DNA of 64,000 bases from Saprospiraceae bacterium (GCA_016710235.1 JADJLG010000001.1:372001-436000), one strand, 5' to 3'. Positions 18,093 through 28,563 are shown, numbered from the stretch's first letter. Notes: generated from the letters alone by a model not told the origin. Program-made: numbers and translations.

Positions 18093-19532
18093 TTAATGAA
18101 TTTCAACACTTTGCTTCATGGATGGGATGCTCACTTTCTTAAATCCGGATTTCAAAAGTTCTGTTCTAAAAACTTCCTGAGTTGGCAACTCCCCATGCAC
18201 TAAAAATAATTCTGAAACACTTTCAGTTTGGTTTGACAAAAAATCCATCATTTCTTTTTGGTCGCCATGTGCGGAGAAAGAGTCCATGATTTCGATCTTT
18301 GCATTTACCATCAAAACATCTCCAAACAATTTTAACGTAGTAGCACCGGAACGCAAAATACCGCCAGGAGTTTCAGGCGAATTATACCCTACTATAAGAA
18401 TGGTGTTTCTGGGATTTTCTATCGCATTATAAACATGGTGCTTGATTCGTCCGGCATTGATCATTCCAGCTGATGAAATAATAATACAAGGTTCTTTACT
18501 GGTATTCAACTTTTTAGATTGATTGACATCTGTTATATAGTTGAGACGTTTGAATCCAAATGGATCTGGATCTTTCAACATATATTGATGCAATTCATAA
18601 TCAAAACACTCAGGGTGGAGTTTGAAAATTTCAGTCGCATTTACAGAAAGTGGACTGTCCACAAAGACAGGAATGTTTGGTAATTTTTTTTGATTTACCA
18701 GCTGGTCAAGTAAGAAAACTAACTCTTGCGTTCTACCTACACTGAATGCCGGAATGATAAGCTTTCCTCTTTGGTTTGTGCAGGTACTTTTGACGATTTC
18801 CAAAAACCGATCCACTTCAGCAGGTTTCTCTAAATGCAACCTGTCTCCATAAGTAGATTCGGATATTAAAATATCTGTTGGCAACATTTGCTTAGGATCC
18901 CTGAGAATTGGCCGATTGGGTCGTCCAATATCCCCTGAGAATCCAAGTCTATATTCATCACCTTTGCGTTTCACATCTAAAAACACGTTTGCCGATCCCA
19001 GAATATGTCCCGCATCTCTGAATTGGATGCGCACACCTTCTGCTATTGTCATCCATTTGTCGTATGAACAAGAAACAAATTGCTCCAAACTTACTGCAAC
19101 ATCCTTTGCATTGTACAAAGCTTTTCTTGTTTTCAGTTGCGGACTATCGTGATTATCCTGTTTATTTCGATTTGCAATTTTCTTTCGCACTTTTTCATTA
19201 AAGTACTCAGCGTCTTTCTCCAAAATATGTGCTGTATCCATCATCATTATGCCTGCAAGATCTCTGGTAGCATGCGTACAGAATATTTTGCCCTGGAAGC
19301 CATCTTTAACTAATTTGGGAATCCTTCCGCAATGATCAATGTGAGCATGACTCAACACCATGACGTCGACATCTGAGGGATTAAATCCCCAGCTGCCATT
19401 GAGCTCTTCAAGATCACCGGCACCACCCTGAAACATACCACAATCCAATAATATGGTAAGTCCATCTGTAAGGGTCACCAGATGACAAGAACCCGTAACG
19501 GTCTGAGCAGCTCCACAAAATTTTATTTTCAT
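18093..19532 (-). CDS. MBL-fold beta-CASP metallo-hydrolase (RNA-processing exonuclease type)
   Basis: This 479-residue protein belongs to the CPSF/YSH1-like branch of metallo-beta-lactamase nucleases. The zinc motif HxHxDH is complete (H62, H64, D66, H67), and further metal ligands appear in DAGHILGS and SGDIGRPN. The beta-CASP insert carries SESTYGDR, IPAFSVGRTQELVFLLDQL, VDSPLSVNATEIF and ISSAGMINAGRIKHH. The end has the conserved HGE (LVHGELPTQEVF). It is expected to cut or degrade RNA, although no substrate is known for bacterial members of this type. It starts 13 bp after gltX on the same strand, so translation-linked co-expression is likely. Confidence 0.92.
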   Translation of the reverse strand: MKIKFCGAAQTVTGSCHLVTLTDGLTILLDCGMFQGGAGDLEELNGSWGFNPSDVDVMVLSHAHIDHCGRIPKLVKDGFQGKIFCTHATRDLAGIMMMDTAHILEKDAEYFNEKVRKKIANRNKQDNHDSPQLKTRKALYNAKDVAVSLEQFVSCSYDKWMTIAEGVRIQFRDAGHILGSANVFLDVKRKGDEYRLGFSGDIGRPNRPILRDPKQMLPTDILISESTYGDRLHLEKPAEVDRFLEIVKSTCTNQRGKLIIPAFSVGRTQELVFLLDQLVNQKKLPNIPVFVDSPLSVNATEIFKLHPECFDYELHQYMLKDPDPFGFKRLNYITDVNQSKKLNTSKEPCIIISSAGMINAGRIKHHVYNAIENPRNTILIVGYNSPETPGGILRSGATTLKLFGDVLMVNAKIEIMDSFSAHGDQKEMMDFLSNQTESVSELFLVHGELPTQEVFRTELLKSGFKKVSIPSMKQSVEIH

Positions 19533-19545
19533 GCGAAATGAGATT

Positions 19546-21075
19546 TTAATTATTGTTATGAGTTACAAAATAATCCAGTCTTTTGATGCTTTCTTCTTTG
19601 CCTGTAGCCACGAGCATCTCATAAATATCAGGTCCCATTGGCTTGCCCGATAATATGACTCTTAGAGTTGGCAACATCTCACCCATTTTAAATCCATAAG
19701 TTTGCTGAAAATCATGAAGTGTCTGTGCCAGAGAATCCTTCTCTTCAAAATTTGCATTGCTCAGTCTTTCAGCGAGACTTTGATACGCTTCTAACCAGCC
19801 AGTCTTCCATTTTTTAGTCATAAAATCTTCATCAAATTGATGCGGTGGCATACAGATCCATTTCCCACCATTCCATAGTTCAGACAAAGTATACGAACGT
19901 GACTGATACATACTACAGATGGATTCGAGTTCTTCAGATGAAGCTAGGATGCCCGAATTTTTAGCATCAGTCTGGACTTGCAGTTTGAGCTGGTCCGGAG
20001 ACAAACTTTGAATATACTGATGGTTGAACCATCTTGCTTTTTCAAAATCGAATCTTGCTCCTGACTTGACTATATGATCAATCGAAAATGAACTGATCAT
20101 CTGATCTCTTGAAAAAATTTCCTGTTCGGTACCAGGATTCCATCCCAGCAAGACTAAAAAATTGAGTAATGCGTCAGGCAAAAATCCCGCCTCTCTAAAC
20201 CCATAGATAAAATCTTCCCCCTCTCTGGCCCAAGATATAGGGAACACTGGAAATCCAAATGTGGCACCATCCCTCTTGGACAATTTTCCGTTACCTGTGG
20301 GTTTCAAAATCAAGGGTAGATGTGCAAAAATTGGCATTTCAGCTTCCCATCCAAACGCATGGTAGAGTAAAACATGGTGAGCTGTACTGGATAGCCATTC
20401 TTCACCTCTGATCACGTGGGTGATCTCCATCAAGCGATCATCTACTACATTCGCCAGATGATAGGTTGGCAAACCATCAGATTTGATCAATACTTTGTCA
20501 TCCAACTCAGAAGTCGAAAACCGCACCAGACCTCTAATGGTATCATTGATCTCTACGATTTCATCTGCCGGCACTTTAAGGCGAATGGTGTACTCATGTC
20601 CTGATTTCAAAAGGGTCTCAACTTCTTCAGAAGATAAATTTATACTGTTCCGCATATGCGCCCTGGTCAAATAATCATACTTGACTACATCATTTTCGCT
20701 TTGAGCATATTTGGTTTTCATAGCTTCGATTTCTTCCTGAGAATCAAATGCATAGTAGGCTTTGCCGGAATCGACCAATCTTTTGGCATGTTCAAGATAA
20801 ATGTCCTTCCTTTCGGATTGACGATATGGACCAAACTCTCCGCCAAAACCGGGACCTTCATCAGGAATAAGGCCAACCCATTTCAATGATTCGATAATGT
20901 ACTGCTCAGCCCCTTCCACATAACGGGTTTGATCTGTATCCTCTATCCTCAGAATAAAGCTACCGCGATTTTGTCTCGCAAATAAATAATTGTACAGAGC
21001 TGTCCTTATCCCGCCGATATGCAAGGCTCCTGTAGGACTCGGGGCAAAGCGCAGCCGTACTTTGTTATTGGCCAT
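19546..21075 (-). CDS. gltX: Glutamyl-tRNA synthetase
   Basis: This 509-residue class I aminoacyl-tRNA synthetase charges tRNA-Glu (in some bacteria also tRNA-Gln). The HIGH motif is in PSPTGALHIGG (H19-I20-G21-G22), and the KMSKS loop is KLSKR (264-268). The region DTDQTRYVEGAEQYI and the Glu-binding segment (YHLANVVDD, about 205-213) are conserved. The C-terminal part is the helical anticodon-binding domain. The length fits the family. I see no gatB-type genes nearby that would tell whether it is discriminating. It heads a probable three-gene operon with the metallo-hydrolase and MFS transporter. Confidence 0.97.
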   Translation of the reverse strand: MANNKVRLRFAPSPTGALHIGGIRTALYNYLFARQNRGSFILRIEDTDQTRYVEGAEQYIIESLKWVGLIPDEGPGFGGEFGPYRQSERKDIYLEHAKRLVDSGKAYYAFDSQEEIEAMKTKYAQSENDVVKYDYLTRAHMRNSINLSSEEVETLLKSGHEYTIRLKVPADEIVEINDTIRGLVRFSTSELDDKVLIKSDGLPTYHLANVVDDRLMEITHVIRGEEWLSSTAHHVLLYHAFGWEAEMPIFAHLPLILKPTGNGKLSKRDGATFGFPVFPISWAREGEDFIYGFREAGFLPDALLNFLVLLGWNPGTEQEIFSRDQMISSFSIDHIVKSGARFDFEKARWFNHQYIQSLSPDQLKLQVQTDAKNSGILASSEELESICSMYQSRSYTLSELWNGGKWICMPPHQFDEDFMTKKWKTGWLEAYQSLAERLSNANFEEKDSLAQTLHDFQQTYGFKMGEMLPTLRVILSGKPMGPDIYEMLVATGKEESIKRLDYFVTHNNN

Positions 21076-21159
21076 GTAATTGAGTTAATGATTCTGACAT
21101 CTTGTGAAAACCAATTGTTAATCTGCACAAAAGCACTGTACAGCAATGTAAGAGCTTTC

Positions 21160-21167
21160 TATCTTTG
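21160..21167 (+). promoter_or_regulatory. Bacteroidota -7 promoter element
   Basis: TATCTTTG matches the Bacteroidota -7 consensus TAnnTTTG exactly and lies 40 bp upstream of the polysaccharide deacetylase start. No clear -33 TTTG is seen at the usual distance, so the call rests on the -7 element and its position in the divergent gltX/deacetylase gap. Confidence 0.5.
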
Positions 21168-21207
21168 TCATAAAGCAGCGTAAAAATAAACAATATCTCC
21201 CGTACTC

Positions 21208-21861
21208 ATGTACTTGTCACGAACTCCCGGCATTCTCAGACAACTATTCTCTGACTTTGTGTGGAATCTGGATCCTCAGAGCAACACCATGTATCTTACC
21301 TTTGATGATGGCCCAATACCTGATGTGACGCCTTGGGTGATTGATGTTTTGGACAAATTTGATGCAAAAGCCAGTTTTTTTTGCGTTGGTGAAAACGTAA
21401 GTAAATATCCGGATATATTTCATAAGCTACAAGCTGCAGGCCACACGATTGGCAATCATACGTACAACCATCTTTCGGGCTGGGCTACTGACAATGCAAG
21501 CTATCTTAAAAATGTGCGCAAAGGAGCGCTCATTACAGGGAGCAAGCTTTTTCGACCTCCTTATGGAAGAATTAAACCTTCTCAAATGAAATTCATTAAA
21601 TCCCATTATCAAGTTGTAATGTGGGATGTACTGAGTGGTGATTTTGACCCTTATCTCAGCAAAGAAGATTGCTATCAAAATGTCATCCAAAATGCAACGA
21701 AAGGAAGTATCATCGTTTTTCATGACAGTTTAAAGTCTAAAGAAAAACTTCAATACGTTTTACCTCGCGTCCTTGAGTTTTTTAGTCAGAAAAATTTCTC
21801 ATTTGCCGGGCTACATGACCAAACAACACTCACTCCGGTAAGTCTGGAAGTGAGCCTGTAA
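21208..21861 (+). CDS. Polysaccharide deacetylase (NodB-type)
   Basis: This 217-residue CE4-type deacetylase probably removes acetyl groups from cell-wall or surface N-acetylglucosamine polymers. It has motif 1 TFDDGP (D33, D34), motif 2 HTYNH with the metal-binding H84 and H88, motif 3 RPPYGR, and a motif-4-like WDVLSGDFD. Motif 5 is IIVFHDS. There is no obvious signal peptide. The short hydrophobic start (ILRQLFSDFVWNL) is not a clear membrane helix, so location is uncertain. It is divergent from gltX. Confidence 0.92.
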   Translation: MYLSRTPGILRQLFSDFVWNLDPQSNTMYLTFDDGPIPDVTPWVIDVLDKFDAKASFFCVGENVSKYPDIFHKLQAAGHTIGNHTYNHLSGWATDNASYLKNVRKGALITGSKLFRPPYGRIKPSQMKFIKSHYQVVMWDVLSGDFDPYLSKEDCYQNVIQNATKGSIIVFHDSLKSKEKLQYVLPRVLEFFSQKNFSFAGLHDQTTLTPVSLEVSL

Positions 21862-22188
21862 AAAATTGATTTGAATTATTCATTACTTCATTTCACTTAA
21901 TTCTAGCTATTGGTTTATTGAATCTCACATTCGTTAGTTGACTGATATTAGATTTATTCTTCTCTGAGAAAGCTGAATCTGCAATTCATCCTAATCCATC
22001 ATTACGAATTTCTTGAAGATCAGACAGGACCTTTATTAGGCTCAATGCCGTTTTAGGAGAATGCACTTTTTTTGGCTGCAAAGCATCTGCTGTTTCCAAC
22101 GAAAAGCATTACCTTTATCCAATCGACAGTGTATATTTCAAATGATGATACTTAGTTGATTAATTTTCTAACTTGAATCCATACTGAA
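21862..22188. other. Intergenic region before the M1 peptidase gene
   Basis: These 327 bp hold no frame with a start and protein-like composition. A stretch of 34 sense codons around 22030-22143 (ending ...YPIDSVYFK) has no start and may be a relic or chance. No convincing promoter or terminator is readable. Confidence 0.5.
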
Positions 22189-24633
22189 ATGATGATGAAA
22201 GCTTTACAATTCCTGATTCTCATGTTTTTGAACGGTGTTCTTTTACCAGCTCAACCTCTCGAGCCTATCGGTTGTCATCATGCACATGCTTCAGCATTTC
22301 ACAGAGCTCCTACCATAGAGGAGCTTATCCTGATGGAAAACTCCAATAGGAGGTCGGATTCATTTAATATCTTGCATTACAAAATCAGTCTGGACGTCAC
22401 TGACTATGCCGGTAAGACAATCCAGGGAAATACCGAAATTAGATTTGTAAGCCTTTTAGGAGATCTGGAGTGGATCATCTTTGATTTGCAAACCTTACAA
22501 GTAGATTCCGTCATCTTTCAAGGAAAAACGCTCACATACACACATCAAAACAACCTTCTTCAAGTATATTTTGGGTCAAAGCTTCCACAAGGTACAATTG
22601 GTGAAGTGCGCGTTTATTACCAGGGCAAGCCACATAGAGATCCGGTATGGGGCGGATTCTATTTTGAAGAAAATTACATTTATAATTTAGGTATTGGATT
22701 GTCTACAACTCCTCCAAATTTTGGTAAAGTGTGGTTCCCATGTTTTGATAATTTTGTTGAAAGATCCACTTTCGAGTACATCATCACTTCTACTTCTGAC
22801 AAAAAAGCTTACTGTGTGGGTACTTTTATTTCTGAGGATACGACAAAAGCAGGAGTCATTACGAGACATTATTTTATGCATGACCAAATACCTACGTATT
22901 TGTCAAGCATTGCGGTTTCGAATTATACAGTAGATAATTCGATGCACGTTGGTATAGACAATGACATTCCAATAGAACTCATTGCTAAACCTACAGATAT
23001 TTCAAAAATGAAAAGCAATTTTATCAACCTGCCTAAAGCTATAGATGCTTTTGAATATTGGTTTGGAAAATACAGATTCGAACGGGTAGGTTATGTTGCC
23101 ACTACAGTCGGTGCAATGGAACATCCTACAAATGTGGCATATCCAATATCCGTAATTCTGTCTGGAACACAAATTTCCAACGAAAAATTGTATGGACATG
23201 AATTTGGACACCATTGGTGGGGCGATCTCACTACACTGAGCGATGCCAAGGATATGTGGATTAAAGAAGGAAATGCAGAATACAGTGCTCACCTGTTTAT
23301 TGAATACCTCTATGGCAAACAAGCTTTCTTAAAAACAGTCAAAGGCAACATGGCCGAAATCCTCAAGCAAGCGCACAATTCAGATGGTGATTATCTTGCA
23401 TTATCGCCAATGCCCTACGAGCATACCTATGGTACGCATACTTACAAAAAAGGAGCAGCGATGATCCACAATATGCGTGCAGTATTGGGTGATAGTTTAT
23501 ACAGGAGAATAAATCATATTATTTTCGATAGCTTATCAGGCAAATCCATGGATGCATACGAGTACTTAGACTTTATGAATAAATACAGCGGAAAAAATAT
23601 GAGTTCATACTTTGATGATTACATTTTCAATAAGGGATATTGTACCGTCTTCATGGATTCACTCCAGGTCAACAGCATCGGATCAGGTCACAGCAAAATA
23701 AATTTTTCTTTATATCAAAAATCTTATCACGCGACTCATCTATATTCAAACGTTGAAGTGCCGGTGAGATTTTATAATCCACTATTTGGATATAAAGACA
23801 CTGTTCTTTTATTGAATGGTCCAAATCAAAGTTATCAATTAGAATTTAATGACTTTGTTCCTTCAACAGCAATAATAAATGAAAAACAAACTTACAATTG
23901 GGCTACTATACAAAGCAATACAACGATCACCAAAAACGGAGCACCTGATTTGTCCTATGGAGATATCACTTCTTTAAATGTAAGTTCTATCAAAGATTCA
24001 TTTTATATAAATATATCGCATCATTTAGTAGCTCCAAATGAGGGTTCTCGCGAAAAAAATATTCTCGGCATTTCAGATCGACATTTTTGGCAGGTTGCAA
24101 TGACAGGATCATCATTCGCAAATATTTCAGGAAACATTGAATACAACGGAAAAGACAGTATAGGCTTTGACGAGACCGTATTGGAACACACTGAAGACAG
24201 CGTTATTCTGGCTTATAGAAAAGACTTTTCTGAACCATGGAAAGAATATTCTTTTTATACGAAAAAAGCTTTAAATCTTTCAGACAAAAAAGGATTCTTC
24301 CTCTTGAGTAATATACTACCAGGTGAATATACGGTTGCCTATGGTTACAAACTTAACGTATCAGTAGAATCACCAAACCAAATCGAATATGTACAAGCAT
24401 ATCCAAACCCTGTAGAAGACGCATTTTTTCTTCGCATCAACAATCCAAATGAAATAACATACGTCAAAGCTCACAACTTCAATGGCCAAGAAATTGGAAA
24501 ATTAAATTTTGAAAATCTAGATCGGCAAATCAAAGTTTCATTGGATAAACAAATTCCTTCAGGAATGTATCGTATCTCACTCTGGAATCAAAATCAGGAA
24601 TGCAGAGGAATAAGTTTAATAGATAAAAAATAA
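22189..24633 (+). CDS. M1 family aminopeptidase with T9SS C-terminal sorting domain
   Basis: This 814-residue secreted zinc metallopeptidase has a signal peptide (about 1-20) and an aminopeptidase-N-type N-domain. The zinc site is HEFGH (337-341) followed after the usual 18 residues by E360 (WIKEGNAEY). VGAMEHPTN at about 307-315 replaces the classical GAMEN exopeptidase motif, keeping M-E but not N. Residues about 735-814 form a T9SS type A sorting domain (YPNPVEDAFFLRI ... PSGMYRISLW), so the enzyme is exported across the outer membrane and may be surface-attached. Three consecutive ATG codons begin the gene at 22189. It likely feeds on peptides outside the cell. Confidence 0.93.
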   Translation: MMMKALQFLILMFLNGVLLPAQPLEPIGCHHAHASAFHRAPTIEELILMENSNRRSDSFNILHYKISLDVTDYAGKTIQGNTEIRFVSLLGDLEWIIFDLQTLQVDSVIFQGKTLTYTHQNNLLQVYFGSKLPQGTIGEVRVYYQGKPHRDPVWGGFYFEENYIYNLGIGLSTTPPNFGKVWFPCFDNFVERSTFEYIITSTSDKKAYCVGTFISEDTTKAGVITRHYFMHDQIPTYLSSIAVSNYTVDNSMHVGIDNDIPIELIAKPTDISKMKSNFINLPKAIDAFEYWFGKYRFERVGYVATTVGAMEHPTNVAYPISVILSGTQISNEKLYGHEFGHHWWGDLTTLSDAKDMWIKEGNAEYSAHLFIEYLYGKQAFLKTVKGNMAEILKQAHNSDGDYLALSPMPYEHTYGTHTYKKGAAMIHNMRAVLGDSLYRRINHIIFDSLSGKSMDAYEYLDFMNKYSGKNMSSYFDDYIFNKGYCTVFMDSLQVNSIGSGHSKINFSLYQKSYHATHLYSNVEVPVRFYNPLFGYKDTVLLLNGPNQSYQLEFNDFVPSTAIINEKQTYNWATIQSNTTITKNGAPDLSYGDITSLNVSSIKDSFYINISHHLVAPNEGSREKNILGISDRHFWQVAMTGSSFANISGNIEYNGKDSIGFDETVLEHTEDSVILAYRKDFSEPWKEYSFYTKKALNLSDKKGFFLLSNILPGEYTVAYGYKLNVSVESPNQIEYVQAYPNPVEDAFFLRINNPNEITYVKAHNFNGQEIGKLNFENLDRQIKVSLDKQIPSGMYRISLWNQNQECRGISLIDKK

Positions 24634-24721
24634 ACTCTATTTAATTACCAAATATTCCAGTTCATTCTATTAAAGCAACTATATCTGTGATTAAGTTGTT
24701 GCATTCTGACATTATTCTGCT

Positions 24722-27457
24722 ATGTATAAAGAATTGGAAATTCCGCTCGCGGATGCAACATATATTGAATCATTATATCAACAATATCTGGAGCATCCAG
24801 GTAGTTTGGATCCTTCCTGGGTTGGTTATTTTAAAGCAATTGATCAACAAACCACAAGGATCTCAATCCCTTCTTCAGGATCAGGATATAGTGTCGATGT
24901 CCAAAAAGAAATCGCTGTCATGTCTATGGTCGATGGATACAGACACAGAGCGCATTTACTGGCTGATACCAACCCGATCCGCCAAAGAAAAGATAGAAGT
25001 CCTCACCTCTTTCTGGAGGACTTTGGATTATCTCCTTCAGACATGGAGACAACTTTCCAGGCTGGGACAGCCATTGGTATTGGTCCTGCCAGGCTGGCTG
25101 CTATAGTTGACAAACTTCAAAGCATTTATTGCAATCATGTTGGATTTGAATATTCACATATAGAAGATCATGAAAAACGAATGTGGCTCAGAGACAAGAT
25201 AGAGCGGCATACCGATTTAAGCCACTATGGATTCAGCTTAATCGAAAAAAAACGCATCCTTGAAAAACTCAATGATGCCCTCGTATTTGAAAAATTTCTT
25301 CACACAAAATATGTAGGTCAAAAAAGATTTTCATTGGAAGGTGGAGAGACCAGCATTCCCGCCCTCGACGCCATGATTGAAGCTGCCGCTGCGGATCACG
25401 TTGAAGAAGTCATCATAGGCATGGCGCATCGCGGCCGTTTAAATGTTCTGGCTAACATCATTGGGAAAACTTACGAACAGATATTTTCTGAGTTCGAAGG
25501 TACTGCTATCCCTGAATTGAGTTTTGGTTCTGGTGACGTGAAGTACCACATGGGATATTCCTCTCAAGTGATTGCTTCGAACGGCAGAAAATTGCAGCTG
25601 AAATTAGCCCCTAATCCTTCCCATCTGGAAGCTGTCAATCCTGTTGTAGAAGGCATGGCCAGAGCAAAAGCCGATCTCATGTACCAATCCAATTATGACA
25701 GGATTCTCCCGATTTTAATCCACGGGGATGCAGCCGTTGCAGGACAAGGGCTTGCTTATGAATTGTCCCAGATGTCTCAGTTGAGAGGTTACTATACCGG
25801 CGGTACTATTCACTTTGTCATCAACAACCAAATCGGGTTTACTACTGACTTTGATGACGCAAGATCATCTACCTACTGTACTGCTGCTGCTCAGGTCATA
25901 CAGGCCCCGGTCTTCCATGTCAATGGAGATGATCCGGAGGCGGTTATATTTGTGTCGCGTCTCGCCTTTGAATACAGACAACATTTCAATACAGATGTGT
26001 ATGTAGATATGGTTTGCTATAGGAAACATGGACACAATGAGGGCGATGATCCAAAGTTCACCCAGCCGGCAATGTATGAACTTATCGCCAAACATCCAGA
26101 TGTCAGAACCCTGTACATTAATACACTCGCCCAAAGAGGTGACGTAGAAGCAGAACTAGCTTCAGAAATGGAAAAAAATTTCTGGTCCTTGCTCCAAGAC
26201 CGATTGGATATGGTCAGACAAAAAGCTCTACCCTATTTACCTCAACAGGCAGAGCTTGAATGGAAAACTTTGCAAAAAGGAGTCAAAACGTACGATCCTA
26301 CCATTAGGTATAATACGGCTGTAGATTTTCAGCTAGCTACAGAAATATTGAATAAATCTTTACAACTCCCTGATGGCTTTAAACCTCTCTCAAAAGTCGA
26401 AAGACTCCTTCATTCCTGGGCTGATATGATCGCCCAAAATACTATTGATTGGTCCCTTGCAGAAACACTCACTTTCGGCAGTTTATTGTGGGAGGGCAAA
26501 AATATCCGCATGAGCGGTCAGGACGTAAAAAGAGGTACTTTTTCACATCGTCATGCAGTACTCATTGACGAAAAAAACCAAACTGAATACAATAGACTCT
26601 CCCAACTCAAAGAAGGTCAGGGTACTTTTTTTATCTACAATTCCTTCTTGTCAGAGTATGCAGTATTGGGATTTGATTATGGCTATTCATTGGCTAGCCC
26701 TCTACATTTAGTATTGTGGGAAGCTCAGTTTGGAGATTTTGCCAATGGAGCTCAAGTTGTATTCGACCAATTTATTGCATCCGCAGAAAGTAAATGGAAC
26801 CGAATGTCAGGCATCGTCATTCTCCTGCCTCATGGTTATGATGGACAAGGACCTGAACATTCGTCAGGACGACTCGAACGCTACCTTCAAGCCTGTGCTG
26901 AATTCAACATTACTGTAGCAAACGTGACTACACCAGCAAATTATTTTCACTTGCTGAGAAGACAATTGAGTTGGAATTTCAGAAAACCTTTGATCTTAAT
27001 GTCTCCCAAGAGTCTATTGAGGCATCCTTCCTGCAGATCGAAAATAGAAGAGTTTTGTGGGAGCACGAGCTTTCAGGATATCATCGTTGATGCCGTGCTG
27101 GAATCATCCTCGATTCGTACTCTCGTCTTTTGTTCAGGCCAAGTCTACTATGACATTTTAGATTTTTTGAAAAAGAAAAATCGTCAGGATATACTACTCA
27201 TCCGAATTGAACAACTTTATCCATTTCCCGAAAAAAATGTATCAGATGTTGTAAAGAAATATCCCAAAGCAAAATCGACCTGGGTCCAGGAAGAACCTAT
27301 CAATATGGGTGCCGCTTCGTTCATTAAAGCACAATGGAATTTTGGAGACCTTCGCGTCATCGCCAGACCTCCAGGTGCTGCTACAGCCGTAGGATATAAA
27401 AAGCTTCACGAGAACCAGCTCAGCGAATTATTAGAATCCATTATTAAAGTAAATTGA
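24722..27457 (+). CDS. sucA: 2-oxoglutarate dehydrogenase E1 component
   Basis: This 911-residue thiamine-diphosphate enzyme decarboxylates 2-oxoglutarate in the TCA cycle and passes succinyl groups to the E2 lipoyl domain. It has the short N-terminal segment (about 5-45, YIESLYQQYLEHPGSLD) that binds E2, then the E1 core. MAHRGRLNVLANI (about 238-250) and HGDAAVAGQG (about 337-346) are signature motifs, followed by FTTDFDDARSSTYCTAA. DGQGPEHSSGRLERYLQ lies in the second half, and the C-terminal domain contains VQEEPINMGA. Length and motifs fit a standard SucA. No sucB or lpd lies next to it in this window; E2 and E3 must be elsewhere. Confidence 0.97.
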   Translation: MYKELEIPLADATYIESLYQQYLEHPGSLDPSWVGYFKAIDQQTTRISIPSSGSGYSVDVQKEIAVMSMVDGYRHRAHLLADTNPIRQRKDRSPHLFLEDFGLSPSDMETTFQAGTAIGIGPARLAAIVDKLQSIYCNHVGFEYSHIEDHEKRMWLRDKIERHTDLSHYGFSLIEKKRILEKLNDALVFEKFLHTKYVGQKRFSLEGGETSIPALDAMIEAAAADHVEEVIIGMAHRGRLNVLANIIGKTYEQIFSEFEGTAIPELSFGSGDVKYHMGYSSQVIASNGRKLQLKLAPNPSHLEAVNPVVEGMARAKADLMYQSNYDRILPILIHGDAAVAGQGLAYELSQMSQLRGYYTGGTIHFVINNQIGFTTDFDDARSSTYCTAAAQVIQAPVFHVNGDDPEAVIFVSRLAFEYRQHFNTDVYVDMVCYRKHGHNEGDDPKFTQPAMYELIAKHPDVRTLYINTLAQRGDVEAELASEMEKNFWSLLQDRLDMVRQKALPYLPQQAELEWKTLQKGVKTYDPTIRYNTAVDFQLATEILNKSLQLPDGFKPLSKVERLLHSWADMIAQNTIDWSLAETLTFGSLLWEGKNIRMSGQDVKRGTFSHRHAVLIDEKNQTEYNRLSQLKEGQGTFFIYNSFLSEYAVLGFDYGYSLASPLHLVLWEAQFGDFANGAQVVFDQFIASAESKWNRMSGIVILLPHGYDGQGPEHSSGRLERYLQACAEFNITVANVTTPANYFHLLRRQLSWNFRKPLILMSPKSLLRHPSCRSKIEEFCGSTSFQDIIVDAVLESSSIRTLVFCSGQVYYDILDFLKKKNRQDILLIRIEQLYPFPEKNVSDVVKKYPKAKSTWVQEEPINMGAASFIKAQWNFGDLRVIARPPGAATAVGYKKLHENQLSELLESIIKVN

Positions 27458-27483
27458 GTTGAACCCAAAAATCTAAGTAGCTC

Positions 27484-28149
27484 TCAGTTATTTTTACTAT
27501 TCGCCAATTGCGCAATCATTTTTCCTCCTATAATTTTTTGGGAGATCGGATGTGTGCTCAGTTCAAGCATAGCTATGGCGATCTCCTTCAAACTTGAAAA
27601 ACCCTCAGGATATATCATTCGACCCAATGGATACAACCAGCCGATATATTTATAATAATTGTGAGTATATTTTAATCCATAAATTGGTCTGATAAATCCA
27701 GGTCTAAAACCATACACATTTCGAAAATTCAACTTCATCAATTCATTCTCCGTCTTTCCTTTCACTCTTGCCCAGTGTGTTCCGGATTTTTCTGTACTAT
27801 CAGTACCTTGACCGGAAACATAAATAAATACTAAATTTGGATTATTCGGTTCTAAGCACTTTGCAAAGTTGAGTGTAAGATCATAAGTCAACTTTTCGTA
27901 TTGAGACTTTTCCATACCTACTGACGACACACCCAAACAAAAATAACAAGCGTCATAATTATGAAGTTCGGTGATTTGAGTTCCCAGATTAAAAAAATCA
28001 TCAACAATTATTTCTCGCACTTTTGGATGATCATATCCACTTTTCTTTCGACTGATCAAAACAATCTCAGAAACTCTGGAGTCATAAATAGAAGTGTACA
28101 AAACCCCTTCACCTACCATTCCTGTAGCACCGGTAATAATTATTCTCAT
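27484..28149 (-). CDS. NAD(P)-binding epimerase/oxidoreductase (atypical SDR)
   Basis: This 221-residue protein starts with a Rossmann nucleotide-binding motif (IIITGATGMVGEGVL, residues 2-16) and a second conserved segment (CYFCLGVSSVGM). It resembles the HTATIP2/atypical short-chain dehydrogenase group of small NAD(P)-binding proteins. The classical YxxxK catalytic pair is not obvious, so the enzyme activity is unknown. ATG 28149 is preferred to an upstream TTG at 28155. The gene lies 39 bp after rbfA on the same strand and may be co-transcribed. It converges on sucA with only 26 bp between the stops. Confidence 0.8.
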   Translation of the reverse strand: MRIIITGATGMVGEGVLYTSIYDSRVSEIVLISRKKSGYDHPKVREIIVDDFFNLGTQITELHNYDACYFCLGVSSVGMEKSQYEKLTYDLTLNFAKCLEPNNPNLVFIYVSGQGTDSTEKSGTHWARVKGKTENELMKLNFRNVYGFRPGFIRPIYGLKYTHNYYKYIGWLYPLGRMIYPEGFSSLKEIAIAMLELSTHPISQKIIGGKMIAQLANSKNN

Positions 28150-28188
28150 GAGCAATTTTTTTAAGAAATTTGGTAAATGAGAAAAATA

Positions 28189-28563
28189 TTATGATTCTTC
28201 TCCAAACTGATTTTCGTCATGCATTTTTTTTAGTAATGCATCAACCTTATACATTTCATCAATCGTATCGTCCAAAAAAAACTTGATTTCAGGCATGACA
28301 CGCATTTGCTTTTTGATCCGCGCATAAAGAGATTGTTTTAATCTCGGCATGTTTTCCTCCATTTCCAGCAAAGGCTCTTGCTTATTTTCTGTATTGAATA
28401 CACTAAGATAAATCTTGGCGAGTTGCAAATCAGGTGTAATCAGTACATGTGTCACAGAAACCATGACAGAATATCCATAGATATACTTGCCTTCTTCTGC
28501 AAGCACCATACTAAAATTTCTTTTCAGCATTTCTGCTACTTTCTGTTGGCGAATCGAATCCAT
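28189..28563 (-). CDS. rbfA: Ribosome-binding factor A
   Basis: This 124-residue cold-shock ribosome assembly factor binds the 30S subunit and helps 16S rRNA 5'-end maturation. It has the family layout: QQKVAEMLKRNFSMVLAEE helix, the VSVTHVLITPDLQLAKIYLSVF strands of the KH-type fold, and the late segment PEIKFFLDDTIDEMYKVDALL. The start ATG at 28563 (MDSIRQQKV) fits the usual N-terminus better than the upstream TTG at 28590, which adds nine residues. It is divergent from recG. Confidence 0.93.
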   Translation of the reverse strand: MDSIRQQKVAEMLKRNFSMVLAEEGKYIYGYSVMVSVTHVLITPDLQLAKIYLSVFNTENKQEPLLEMEENMPRLKQSLYARIKKQMRVMPEIKFFLDDTIDEMYKVDALLKKMHDENQFGEES